Notes: a model not told the origin generated them from the sequence alone. A stretch of DNA of 10,124 nucleotides from Thermoplasmata archaeon M9B1D (GCA_002900535.1 MUGC01000029.1:1-10124); one strand, 5' to 3'; shown: positions 1 through 7,569, counted from the stretch's first letter. Translations and numbers: made by a program.

Positions 1-297
1 CATTTCATCAAGAATTGATTCAAGTTCAATTGTGTTATTTTCAGTTGTGTTAAATCCAAGTCCTATTAATACTTGTACAGCCATTTCACCTTTTAATATA
101 TTTATTAATAATGCTTTTTCAAGTTGCAATAGTCTTATTTCTGATCCTAGTGAGTTATTCATTACTTCAATTTCTTTTTCTGTTTCATTTACTGTATCAT
201 TTTCTGGGGAATCTTCTTCAGCTTCGTCTGCATATACTATTGATGATATTGAGATCAATAATACAAGCACGACTAATAGACTAAATATTTTTTTCAT
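1..297 (-). CDS. Small exported sequon-rich protein, partial (C-terminus off left edge)
   Basis: The minus strand is open from an ATG at 297-295 to the window edge, giving the first 99 residues with no stop. The start is MKKIFSLLVVLVLLISISS, a lysine pair and hydrophobic core ending near IVYA-DEAEE, a plausible signal-peptidase site around residue 23. There is no lipobox cysteine. After cleavage comes an acidic stretch (24-45) and then a leucine-rich, probably helical or coiled segment (about 48-82, with EIRLLQLEKALL). Five N-glycosylation sequons (N33, N37, N47, N83, N87) fit an exported glycoprotein. An AAGGGGT stretch 6 bases before the ATG is a possible ribosome site. The gene follows the membrane regulator on the same strand but has its own promoter-like elements in the 116-base gap. 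I do not recognise the family. The plus-strand reading frame over the same bases is a shadow: it has no signal and is low in complexity. Confidence 0.8.
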   Translation of the reverse strand, partial: MKKIFSLLVVLVLLISISSIVYADEAEEDSPENDTVNETEKEIEVMNNSLGSEIRLLQLEKALLINILKGEMAVQVLIGLGFNTTENNTIELESILDEM

Positions 298-319
298 ATT
301 TTTACCCCTTTTTTTTTAT

Positions 320-335
320 GCCATTTAATAATGGC
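320..335. repeat. Short inverted repeat in leader of the left-edge gene
   Basis: GCCATT-TAAT-AATGGC is a perfect 6-bp inverted repeat with a 4-base spacer. It lies between the predicted transcription start and the start codon of the minus-strand gene ending at the left edge. It could be an operator half-site pair or a small leader hairpin. Arms this short in AT-rich DNA can arise by chance. Confidence 0.3.
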
Positions 336-360
336 GTTAATTTAAAATTTGGATGAAACA

Positions 361-377
361 ACTTATATATTTTCACC
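361..377 (-). promoter_or_regulatory. TATA/BRE-like promoter of the left-edge gene
   Basis: Read on the minus strand the bases are GGTGAAAATATATAAGT: a purine-rich BRE-like part followed by a TATATAA box (about 364-371). An archaeal start site about 25 bases beyond the box would fall near 340, leaving a leader of about 40 bases before the ATG at 297. This is a sequence-pattern call only. Confidence 0.5.
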
Positions 378-403
378 GGAAAAGAGTGGAACATGCCGGA
401 ACA
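378..403. repeat. Three GGAA(A/C)A direct repeats at exact 10-bp spacing
   Basis: GGAAAA (378), GGAACA (388) and GGAACA (398) occur at an exact 10-base period, about one helical turn, directly upstream of the BRE/TATA of the left-edge gene. The arrangement suits a protein binding one face of the helix next to the promoter. The neighbouring membrane-anchored winged-HTH protein is one candidate binder, which is inference. Confidence 0.4.
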
Positions 404-413
404 AATAAAAAAA
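402..413 (-). terminator. Oligo-T terminator after the HTH gene
   Basis: On the minus strand the TAA stop of the HTH gene (416-414) runs directly into seven T, then ATTTG. Archaeal termination typically uses such U-runs without a hairpin. The same stop-plus-T-run layout is seen at the end of the second C25 gene. Confidence 0.5.
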
Positions 414-1163
414 TTAGGTTTTTTTAAGTCTAATTAAATTAGACATGCCGATTTGTTCTTTTTCTATTAAGCCTTTAAGCTCAAGTCGTTGTATATTTCT
501 TGATACCGCGGCTTTAGGTATGTTTAATTGTTTTTGTATATCGGTTTGTGTTAAGGGTGTTTTTTTATCTATCAGTAGGTTCATAATTTGCTTTTGTCTT
601 TGGTTTAGACCCTTAAAATCGTAACCATCTTGTATTAGGTTTTGGGTTTTTGCTTTTTCTTTTAAATAAATTCCAAAAAGAATAGCTATTAAAATGATTA
701 TAATTGTTATTAGAAATATAAATATAGGGTCAAATTTGATAGATTCTTCATCTGTTAATTTTCCAATTTGGTATTGAATCTGTATGGAAAACAATTCATT
801 TTGTCCAAAACCGTTAATGATTAGATTACCTTGTTCATCTTCAATTTGAATAAAACCTGAAGATTTTATGTAATTTATTGATGAACCCTGGGGTAAGGTG
901 AGAACATATACAAAATCAGTAAAAATTTCGTTTTTTGTTATATTTAATAGCCAATAGCTTTGTTTTTTTGATGTGTAAATCTCTGTATTTTTTGCTAGTA
1001 GATCAGGATGGTTGGTAGTACCGTCTATTGTTACAAAACCATATGAGTCTACATCTATTTTTAAGTCTGCGTAGTAGTCTTGTGCAGATGTTGATGGTAA
1101 ATAGATTATTAAAATTAATAGAGTACAAAGAAATATTTGTTTATATGCCTTAGTTGATACCAT
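414..1163 (-). CDS. Membrane-anchored winged-HTH regulator with exported N-terminal domain
   Basis: The protein has 249 residues. Residues about 9-27 form a signal or first hydrophobic segment ending at STSA-QD. Residues 28-144 are a predicted extracytoplasmic beta-rich domain with a sequon at N74. Residues 146-166 are a strong transmembrane helix (FIFLITIIIILIAILFG), followed by positive residues KEKAK that place the rest in the cytoplasm. Residues 186-249 form a MarR-like winged helix: LNQRQKQIMNLL, the TQTDIQKQLNIPKAAVSRN turn and recognition helix, then the wing GLIEKEQIG. This order (secreted sensor, one TM, C-terminal wHTH) recurs in uncharacterised archaeal regulators and implies one-component transmembrane signalling at the promoter. 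AAAGGA lies 7 bases before the ATG, supporting this start. It may control neighbouring exported genes, but no target is shown directly. Confidence 0.88.
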   Translation of the reverse strand: MVSTKAYKQIFLCTLLILIIYLPSTSAQDYYADLKIDVDSYGFVTIDGTTNHPDLLAKNTEIYTSKKQSYWLLNITKNEIFTDFVYVLTLPQGSSINYIKSSGFIQIEDEQGNLIINGFGQNELFSIQIQYQIGKLTDEESIKFDPIFIFLITIIIILIAILFGIYLKEKAKTQNLIQDGYDFKGLNQRQKQIMNLLIDKKTPLTQTDIQKQLNIPKAAVSRNIQRLELKGLIEKEQIGMSNLIRLKKT

Positions 1164-1164
1164 T

Positions 1165-1356
1165 CTAGATTCCTTTAGATATTTTAAAAAGAATTAATAA
1201 AGTTTTAGTTAAAAAAATTTGTATTTGACATAACTGTTTTTTTTCATTGTTTATTTTTAAAGGGTCAGACCATTCGTTTTCAATTCTTTGACTATTAGCT
1301 GTATTAAAAACATAAGTATATTTCTCTTCTGAAAACACAATAGTTAGATTTATATC
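1165..1356 (-). pseudogene. Relic of the C-terminal end of a PKD-like domain protein
   Basis: This 192-base minus-strand stretch is open from just after a TAA (1359-1357) to a TAG (1167-1165), with no ATG. It encodes 63 residues. Residues 24-34 (IENEWSDPLKI, coding about 1287-1255) line up without gaps with the last strand of the PKD-like domains elsewhere in the window: LISDWSDPLEV in the second C25 peptidase and YESDWSEPLKL in the propeller protein. The match region is preceded by YTYVF-type strand residues and followed by a lysine-rich then hydrophobic run (NNEKKQLCQIQIFLTKTLLI), the same order as the shared tail. I read it as the surviving 3' end of a lost family member, now partly reused as the upstream region of the HTH gene and the promoter of the C10 gene. 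The evidence rests on a short match, so chance is not excluded. Confidence 0.45.
1345..1356 (+). promoter_or_regulatory. TATA box of the C10 peptidase gene (leaderless layout)
   Basis: TTAGATTTATATC contains TTTATATC at 1349-1356. Its centre lies about 24 bases before the ATG at 1376, so transcription would start at or within a base or two of the start codon. No Shine-Dalgarno sequence precedes the ATG (the bases just before it are GCATTATTTT). Both points indicate a leaderless mRNA. Confidence 0.6.
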
Positions 1357-1375
1357 TTATATCCTGCATTATTTT

Positions 1376-3001
1376 ATGGGGATTTATATATTGAAAAATT
1401 ATCAAATAAAAAGAATAGCGGTATTATTTATTGCAATAGGGTTTTTGGGAATAGGTTTTTTACCAGTAATAAGTACTAGTAATATTTTATATGATCAGAA
1501 AAATACGTTAATTGGGCTTGAATATGCGGAAAAAGTTGCGGAAACAAAAATCTATTTGAGCGGTTTATCGGATTATTTTATTTTAGAGGAAATTGAAATC
1601 AAAAAAGTCGATGATCCTTTTATGTATGTATTTTTATTAGACCCACAGGGGTATATTGTAGTACCTGCTAATAGTAAACTTCCGCCAGTTATTGCTTATT
1701 CTTTTGAAAATGAATTTGGGACTATATCTGGAGAAAATGTTCTATTGCAGTTGCTAAAAGCAGATGTTTCTAGTCGAATTGATAATATAGGTTTAATCTC
1801 TGAAAATATAATCAAAGATCGTAATGATCAATGGCAAAAATACTTAGGTCTTGTGAAAATAAATCAACAAAGTTCTGCGTTAAAAGTGGGTCCTTTACTT
1901 GATACTAAATGGAGTCAAAATGCTCCATACAATAATTTTTGTCCTATTGATTTAGATAGTGGAACGCGTAGTGTCGCTGGATGTCCTGCAGTTGCTATGG
2001 CTCAGATTTTAAATTATCATAGAACAACTCAGAATGTTCATTTTAGCGATGAGGATGACTATTTACATAATTATGCAGGAAATAGATATACAATTGATGA
2101 TGACTGTGAAGAATATGATTTTCCTTCTTTTCCAGAGCTCAATACTTATCTTGATACTCTTCAATATCATTATGAAAATGAGATACAGTTAACAGATGAT
2201 GATAAGGCAGCAATTACTTTTGCTTGTGGAGTTGCTGCTAAACAGGTTTATAATCCAGCTGGTTCTGGTACCTGGGGTGTTAATCAAGCGTTTAAGGCTT
2301 ATCAGCGTTTTAATTTTGAAGGTGTAGAACTTTTAACTGATGAACCTGATTTGTATGATCGGCTTCAAGCAAATATAATGGAGGGGTTTCCTGCTCATAT
2401 TGCTGTAGTTAATGAAGCATGGACTTCTGGTCATAACATGGTTGTAGATGGCTATGATGATGGTTATTTTCACATAAATTTTGGATGGGGCGGCACATAT
2501 GATGGATGGTATATGTTGCCTGAAGAACTACCATACGAACTAACAGTACTTGAAGGAATAATTGTTGATATTAATTCTCATAGTCAAAGTGGGGGCCTTG
2601 AAGGAAGCGGTGTTTTAAATTGGGTTGATGTTTCACCTAATTCAACGGTCAGCGGAAGTTTTATAATTAAAAATAATGGTAGTGCTGGGTCATTACTTGA
2701 CTGGGAAGTTAGTTCTTGGCCAGAGTGGGGGGAATGGGCTTTTATACCAGGTTTTGGAGAGAATTTAAAACCAGAAGATGGAGAACTAACAATTAATGTA
2801 GAGGTTATTGTGCCAGATGAAAAAAATACACATTTTGCTGGTTCTATAAAAGTTGTTAATACTGATAATAGTTCAGATTATATTTTGATACATATATCGC
2901 TAAACACTCCAAAGAGCTTTACACTAAACTATATAATTCAAAGATTCCTAGATGAACATCCAATTTTTTCGTGGTTATTTAGAAATTTACCTATTATCTG
3001 A
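1376..3001 (+). CDS. Exported C10 (streptopain-like) cysteine peptidase with Ig-like domain and sorting-like tail
   Basis: The protein has 541 residues. Residues 11-31 are a hydrophobic signal segment. Residues about 46-165 resemble the inhibitory propeptide of streptopain (SpeB). The C10 catalytic domain spans about 170-400 and shows each family landmark: KWSQ with the oxyanion-hole glutamine (Q181), GCPAVAMAQILNYH with nucleophile C203, SGHNMVVDGY with catalytic H353, and FGWGGTYDGWY (369-379) carrying the supporting tryptophan. Residues 410-509 form a beta-sandwich, Ig- or BACON-like accessory domain (ends WVDVSP...FIIKNNG...ISL). The tail from 511 (TPKS, then FLDEHPIFSWLF) matches the ends of the neighbouring C25 and propeller proteins. 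The enzyme should be secreted as a zymogen and cleave extracellular protein. It precedes the first C25 gene on the same strand by 95 bases, but that gene has its own promoter signals. All catalytic residues are intact. Confidence 0.93.
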   Translation: MGIYILKNYQIKRIAVLFIAIGFLGIGFLPVISTSNILYDQKNTLIGLEYAEKVAETKIYLSGLSDYFILEEIEIKKVDDPFMYVFLLDPQGYIVVPANSKLPPVIAYSFENEFGTISGENVLLQLLKADVSSRIDNIGLISENIIKDRNDQWQKYLGLVKINQQSSALKVGPLLDTKWSQNAPYNNFCPIDLDSGTRSVAGCPAVAMAQILNYHRTTQNVHFSDEDDYLHNYAGNRYTIDDDCEEYDFPSFPELNTYLDTLQYHYENEIQLTDDDKAAITFACGVAAKQVYNPAGSGTWGVNQAFKAYQRFNFEGVELLTDEPDLYDRLQANIMEGFPAHIAVVNEAWTSGHNMVVDGYDDGYFHINFGWGGTYDGWYMLPEELPYELTVLEGIIVDINSHSQSGGLEGSGVLNWVDVSPNSTVSGSFIIKNNGSAGSLLDWEVSSWPEWGEWAFIPGFGENLKPEDGELTINVEVIVPDEKNTHFAGSIKVVNTDNSSDYILIHISLNTPKSFTLNYIIQRFLDEHPIFSWLFRNLPII

Positions 3002-3047
3002 TTGTGAAATAATAACTAAAAGTAGTATTCAATATTATTTATGATAG

Positions 3048-3087
3048 TTTATTATAGTTAAAAAGTTATCATGTGTTAATTTGGGAG
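3048..3087 (+). promoter_or_regulatory. TATA box and Shine-Dalgarno site of the first C25 gene
   Basis: TTTATTATAG at 3048-3057 is a TATA-like box. A start near 3077 would give a leader of about 20 bases. GGGAG at 3083-3087 sits 9 bases before the ATG at 3097 and fixes this start. So this gene uses a led mRNA, unlike the C10 gene just upstream. Confidence 0.5.
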
Positions 3088-3096
3088 TTATAAGTT

Positions 3097-5409
3097 ATGA
3101 AAAAAATATTATTAGTTTTGATTTCAGTGTTATTGGTTGTTACTGGCAGTGTTTCTGGAACGATTGTTACTACTGTTAGTAATAATTTAACAAGTGCTGA
3201 AGAAGATACTTTAGAATTTATTATTTCTTTTCCAGATTTAGATGAATATGAGTTTGTAAGCTTAGATTGTGGTAATAGAATAGAAATCAAAGATTTTGGT
3301 TATTTGATGGTTCCTGGTGAACCAATGCTTCCAGTTAAAAATTATTTTTTTGCTTTACCTCCTGGTGCTAAGTTAAATTCCGTTGATTTCATTATAATTA
3401 GTTCAACTCGATTAGAAGGAACCTATGATATTGCCCCGGTTGAGCCTTTTATTTATTTAGATGTACAAGATTCTGATGAACAAGAGAAAATAATTCAAGA
3501 ATGGGAGAATAATTATCAAAGTACTTATTCATCAGATAATCCTTATCCTGAGAAAAATTGGATGGTATGTGGTTCTGGTACTCTTAGAAAATACTCATAT
3601 GTATCTGTTTCTGTTTGTCCTTTTGTATATAATCCAAAATCAAAACAACTAAGTTACTATAACTCTGTAAAATTAATAATCAATTATCAAATATCAGAAA
3701 GCATTTATTCTTCAAAAATGAATGCAGATACTATTGCAGATGAAAAAGCATCTAATCTTTTTTATAACTATGAAAGTGTGAAAGATTTATACAAACCAAC
3801 TAGTAATCTTATAGGTGTGCTGCAGGATTCATATGATTATGTGATTATTACTAATGATGAACTTAAAAATGCGATTTATTTCTCTGATTTCATTAATTGG
3901 AAATCGTCTCTTGGTTATAATATAAGGTTTGTAACAATAACAGATTCTCTAATAACTGATCAACCTGGTGTTGATCTTGCTGAGCAGATCCGCAACTTTC
4001 TAAGAGAATACTATGTTACTTGGGGTATTAAATATGTTTTAATTGTCGGTGATTACGCAACTGTTCCTATGAGGTATTGTTCTCCTGATCCTAACTCGCT
4101 TGGTGGTACTGTTCCAACTGACGCGTATTATGCGGATTTATCATATCCTGATAGTGAATCTTGGAATTCAAATGATGATAACTATTATGGTGTATATACT
4201 CAGGATAATCCTGATTTTGTACCTGAAGTTTATGTTGGACGTATCCCAACTAGTGATATTTCACGATTGATCTACACTCTTGACAAACTTGTGTCTTTTG
4301 AACAGGACACTGGTAGTTGGAAAAATAATGCCCTTATGGGTGGTGCTATGCTTTTTTATGCAAACGAGGATCATAACACAGACATAACTTTTGATGTTGA
4401 TGGGGCTCGTATGGTTGATTATATAGAAAATGATCTGATGAATGGTTGGACAGTTAGTCACTATAGTGAATATGAAGGGCTTTCACCTTCAGTTTTTCCA
4501 TTTGACCCTCTTACTGAGCAGGCATTTACATCTGACTGGAGAAATGGAGAGTATGCGGTTGTGAACTGGGCTGCACATGGTGCACCCGCTAGCATTGGGC
4601 GAGTTATTTGGAGTAGTGATGATGGTGATGGTATCCCAGAGAGTAATAATAATGAACTAACTTGGGGTAGTTTTCTAAGTACCTATTCCAACTTAGAAAA
4701 TGATTATCCATCAATTGTTTTTGCAGTTTCATGTAATGTTGGTCGTCCTGAGCCTACACATGATGGAAACCTTGGAATTGATATGCTTACAAAAGAATCA
4801 TTTGGATCAGCAGTAGCAGTTTGTAGCTCTACTCGTGGAGCAGCGGTTTCAGCTGACTGGGTTACTTCTCATTCAGGTGCAGAAGCACTATGTTACGAGT
4901 TTAATAATTATATGATAAATAATTCTTTAAAGCTTGGTGAGGCTCTTTTAGATTCGAAATCTTATGTTCATTACAACTTTGGATGGGATCATCCTTATGA
5001 ATTTATGAATATGTATGATTATAATCTTTATGGTGATCCATCTATGATACGGGAAGGGGTTTCAAGTGGTGCGCCTAGCGCACCTGAGATAAATGGTCCA
5101 ACATCTGGAAAAACTAGTGAAGAATATGATTATACTTTTTTATCAGTTGATCCAACTTATGATGATGTGTTCTACTATATAGAGTGGGGAGATGGAGAAA
5201 TAGAAGAATGGGTTGGTCCTAACAATGCAGGTGAGCGAATTACATTAAGTCATTCCTGGAGTCAAAGTGGTTCTCATAGTATTAGAGCGAAAGCAAAAGA
5301 TGAAAATGGTGAAGAAAGCGGATGGGCTACATTTGAAGTATCAATGTCAAAAAACAGATTTGTGTTTAGACTATTTTTTCTCAAATTTTTAAAGAATTTT
5401 ATTTTTTAA
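3097..5409 (+). CDS. Exported gingipain-type C25 cysteine peptidase with propeptide, PKD-like domain and shortened tail
   Basis: The protein has 770 residues. A signal peptide covers 1-21 (MKKILLVLISVLLVVTGSVS). A C25 propeptide-type beta domain spans about 38-200, with the hallmark GEPMLPVKNYFFALPPGA (74-91). The caspase-fold catalytic domain runs about 243-655: DYVIITNDEL opens it, YVLIVGDYATVPMRY (313-327) is a core strand, His494 in NWAAHGA and Cys546 in AVSCNVG form the dyad, and NLYGDPSM (643-650) closes it. A PKD-like domain lies at 657-749 (YIEWGDG, HSWSQSGSH). The end, MSKNRFVFRLFFLKFLKNFIF (in part), begins like the shared tail but stops about 10 residues short of the C10 version. 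The likely role is secreted or surface proteolysis with an autoinhibitory propeptide. It faces its paralogue at 5534-7396, end to end, with 124 bases between them. Confidence 0.94.
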   Translation: MKKILLVLISVLLVVTGSVSGTIVTTVSNNLTSAEEDTLEFIISFPDLDEYEFVSLDCGNRIEIKDFGYLMVPGEPMLPVKNYFFALPPGAKLNSVDFIIISSTRLEGTYDIAPVEPFIYLDVQDSDEQEKIIQEWENNYQSTYSSDNPYPEKNWMVCGSGTLRKYSYVSVSVCPFVYNPKSKQLSYYNSVKLIINYQISESIYSSKMNADTIADEKASNLFYNYESVKDLYKPTSNLIGVLQDSYDYVIITNDELKNAIYFSDFINWKSSLGYNIRFVTITDSLITDQPGVDLAEQIRNFLREYYVTWGIKYVLIVGDYATVPMRYCSPDPNSLGGTVPTDAYYADLSYPDSESWNSNDDNYYGVYTQDNPDFVPEVYVGRIPTSDISRLIYTLDKLVSFEQDTGSWKNNALMGGAMLFYANEDHNTDITFDVDGARMVDYIENDLMNGWTVSHYSEYEGLSPSVFPFDPLTEQAFTSDWRNGEYAVVNWAAHGAPASIGRVIWSSDDGDGIPESNNNELTWGSFLSTYSNLENDYPSIVFAVSCNVGRPEPTHDGNLGIDMLTKESFGSAVAVCSSTRGAAVSADWVTSHSGAEALCYEFNNYMINNSLKLGEALLDSKSYVHYNFGWDHPYEFMNMYDYNLYGDPSMIREGVSSGAPSAPEINGPTSGKTSEEYDYTFLSVDPTYDDVFYYIEWGDGEIEEWVGPNNAGERITLSHSWSQSGSHSIRAKAKDENGEESGWATFEVSMSKNRFVFRLFFLKFLKNFIF
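5396..5407 (+). terminator. T-rich terminator overlapping the stop of the first C25 gene
   Basis: TTTTATTTTTT overlaps the last codons and abuts the TAA stop, with no hairpin. It could serve as an archaeal U-run terminator. Because the T-run lies inside the last codons, it is also a place where slippage could have shortened the reading frame. Confidence 0.35.
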
Positions 5410-5518
5410 TATATCTATCAACAGGTAGTCGTAGTTAAATAAAAAATAGATATTTTAAATGCAGTTTAATTCCTGTTGGAAAAATATGAGTACAGGATGG
5501 AGAATTGAACACCCAGAT

Positions 5519-5533
5519 AAAAAAGTTAAAAAA
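5519..5533 (-). terminator. Double oligo-T terminator of the second C25 gene
   Basis: On the minus strand the TAA stop (5536-5534) is followed at once by TTTTTT-AAC-TTTTTT, two six-T runs. This is a strong U-run terminator pattern for an archaeon, placed in the convergent gap between the two C25 genes. Confidence 0.55.
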
Positions 5534-7396
5534 TTAGATAATTCTTTTAAGCAGATTATAAAAAATTGGATAACTTTCTAGTATCTTAAATATCATTGAG
5601 CCCATTGTTATTAATTTATTTCTTGGCATAGAAACTTCAAGTGGGTCTGACCAATCACTGATAAGTCCATATGCATCTTTTGCTCGAACTTTAATTTGAT
5701 AACTTCCTTGATTGCTCCAGGAATGGGTTGCACTACATGTTTCACCAGATTCATTTGGTCCAATCCAGTCACTATATGTACCATCATCCCAATCAAACCA
5801 ATAATAAATATTATCATTATTTGGATCTGTTGTTATTGCATAATATGTATAATCTTGCCTTATCTTACCGCTAATTTCACCTGAAATAATAGGTTTTTCA
5901 GGTTTTCCTTGAACGTCAACTCCCTGTAAAACTAAAGATGGATCGCCATATAAATTGAAAGTATAAACATCGATATATTCCTCGTATGAATCCCAGCCAT
6001 AGTAATAGTTGCAATAATATTTTGAATTATATAAAGCGTCACCAACTCTCTCCTGATTTATAATCATATTTTTATTAAACTCGTAGATGATTGAATCAGA
6101 GCCACCTGGATTTGAAGGAGTCCAGGTCATTGAACCATAAGGGCTTCGTGCAGAGGCAATAACTCCAACAGCTGCACCAATGGATGGGTTTGTCAACAGA
6201 TCAATTCCAAGATTACTCTTACTATAAATTTCAGGACAACCAACATAACATGAAACAGCGGTAACAACTGAAGGGTAATCATCATCAAGGTCTGAATTTT
6301 TGTTGATAAAATCTGGCCAGCTAAGTTCTGAATCTTCTGGGATGTTATCACCATCATCAGTTGACCATATACAATGAGCTACTCTATCTGTCCAGCCGTG
6401 GCCTTGCCAATTAACTATTGAATATTGTCCATTTTTCCAATCTGAAATAAATGAATCTTCATTAAGCGCAGGCCAATCATAAACAGAGGTCTCCAAACCT
6501 TCTTTTTCACAATAATGGCTGACTGTCCAACCATCCATCAAATCATTTTCTATATAGTAAGATAAAACAGCTCCATCCATTGCAGGTAGTCCCTGGTTAT
6601 TTTGATTTTTAAAATAAAAAAATGCGCCAGCGTTTAATGCATTTTTCTTCCAATCGTTTGTGTCTTGTTCGAAAGCAATTGTTTTTTCAAGAGTGTAAGT
6701 GATTCTTGCAGCATTATTTGTTGGTATCCGGCCAACTGCAACCTCTGGTTCAAAGTCTGGATTATCTTCTCCAAATTCTCCATAATATTTATCACCATCT
6801 AGGTCCCAACTTTCAGCATCCGAGTTTGAGAGATCTGCATAATAATAATCAGTGGGAACCTCACCGGCGGTGTAATCAAAAATATCAAATCTATGGTTGT
6901 TTGGATCAGGATAGCAATATCTCATAGGAATTTTTTCGTAGTTACCCACAATCAACACGTAATTAATGTCCCATAATGTGTAGTACTGTCTTAGAAAATT
7001 TCGTATTTGTTCAGCAAGATCAATTCCTGATTGATTTGTGATTTCACTATCAGTAATGTTTATGATTTTTATATTGAAGCCGATTGATTCTTTCCAATCT
7101 ATAAATCCTGAGGATGTAATTGAGTTGATTAGGTCATCTGTTGTAATAATTATATAATTGTATGTTTGCATTGATTGTGTTCTAATATTTGGTAAACGAT
7201 TTAAGCCATCACTTTCAACTTTTTGTTTTGTAATACTTTTATATGCATTTTGATCAAGATTATTTAGACATACTACATAGTTTACATCGGTTTTGAAATC
7301 TGTTTTTGTTGGTTCTATATTTAGAGTATTGCCTATTAAACTAAATGCGTTGAGTACAAAAACTGTTGCAAGTATTAAGGATAATATTTTTCTCAT
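5534..7396 (-). CDS. Exported C25 cysteine peptidase paralogue lacking the usual propeptide
   Basis: The protein has 620 residues. A signal peptide covers about 1-22 (MRKILSLILATVFVLNAFSL). Only about 55 residues of low-complexity linker follow before the catalytic domain opens at YNYIIITTDDL (79-89). The first C25 protein has about 220 residues there, including the GxPxLP propeptide, which is absent here. The catalytic domain (79-490) keeps His333 in NWQGHGW, Cys383 in AVSCYVG, the strand YVLIVGNYEKIPMRY (146-160) and the closing NLYGDPSL (481-488). A PKD-like domain (495-588: WFDWDDG, HSWSNQGSY, DWSDPLEV) precedes the full tail from MPRNK (590) through ILESYPIFYNLLKRII. The two C25 enzymes align closely across the catalytic domain, including near-identical stretches such as DLAEQIRNFLR, so they are paralogues from duplication with inversion. 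GGGGGA 7 bases before the ATG supports the start. The active site looks intact, so activity control must differ. Confidence 0.93.
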   Translation of the reverse strand: MRKILSLILATVFVLNAFSLIGNTLNIEPTKTDFKTDVNYVVCLNNLDQNAYKSITKQKVESDGLNRLPNIRTQSMQTYNYIIITTDDLINSITSSGFIDWKESIGFNIKIINITDSEITNQSGIDLAEQIRNFLRQYYTLWDINYVLIVGNYEKIPMRYCYPDPNNHRFDIFDYTAGEVPTDYYYADLSNSDAESWDLDGDKYYGEFGEDNPDFEPEVAVGRIPTNNAARITYTLEKTIAFEQDTNDWKKNALNAGAFFYFKNQNNQGLPAMDGAVLSYYIENDLMDGWTVSHYCEKEGLETSVYDWPALNEDSFISDWKNGQYSIVNWQGHGWTDRVAHCIWSTDDGDNIPEDSELSWPDFINKNSDLDDDYPSVVTAVSCYVGCPEIYSKSNLGIDLLTNPSIGAAVGVIASARSPYGSMTWTPSNPGGSDSIIYEFNKNMIINQERVGDALYNSKYYCNYYYGWDSYEEYIDVYTFNLYGDPSLVLQGVDVQGKPEKPIISGEISGKIRQDYTYYAITTDPNNDNIYYWFDWDDGTYSDWIGPNESGETCSATHSWSNQGSYQIKVRAKDAYGLISDWSDPLEVSMPRNKLITMGSMIFKILESYPIFYNLLKRII

Positions 7397-7403
7397 TTTA
7401 TTT

Positions 7404-7446
7404 CCCCCAGAACAATATTAAATCAATTATTTGATATATTATATCT
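7404..7446 (-). promoter_or_regulatory. Promoter and ribosome site of the second C25 gene
   Basis: On the minus strand GATATAATATATC (7445-7433) is a TATA-like box and a perfect palindrome about a central base. A start near 7412 would leave a short leader that holds GGGGGA (7408-7403), 6-7 bases before the ATG at 7396. The exact start site is inferred from spacing. Confidence 0.5.
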
Positions 7447-7569
7447 ATGTTTGTTAGATATAACCCTGGATATTTATAATTTTTTGATACTATTTTATAA
7501 TTGAGAGCAGACAAGAGAATGAAATTGTTAAATATATTGTTTCTACTGTAAAATCCTTTTAACTTTCTA

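Noticed and set aside
32..328. A 98-residue plus-strand frame at the left edge.
   Set aside because: It is a serine/phenylalanine-rich shadow of the minus-strand exported gene, with no ribosome site of its own.
5459..5581. A 40-residue plus-strand reading frame between and into the convergent C25 genes (MQFNSCWKNMSTGW...).
   Set aside because: It has no ribosome site or promoter-like sequence. Its last third is antisense to the second C25 gene, and a frame of this length is expected by chance.
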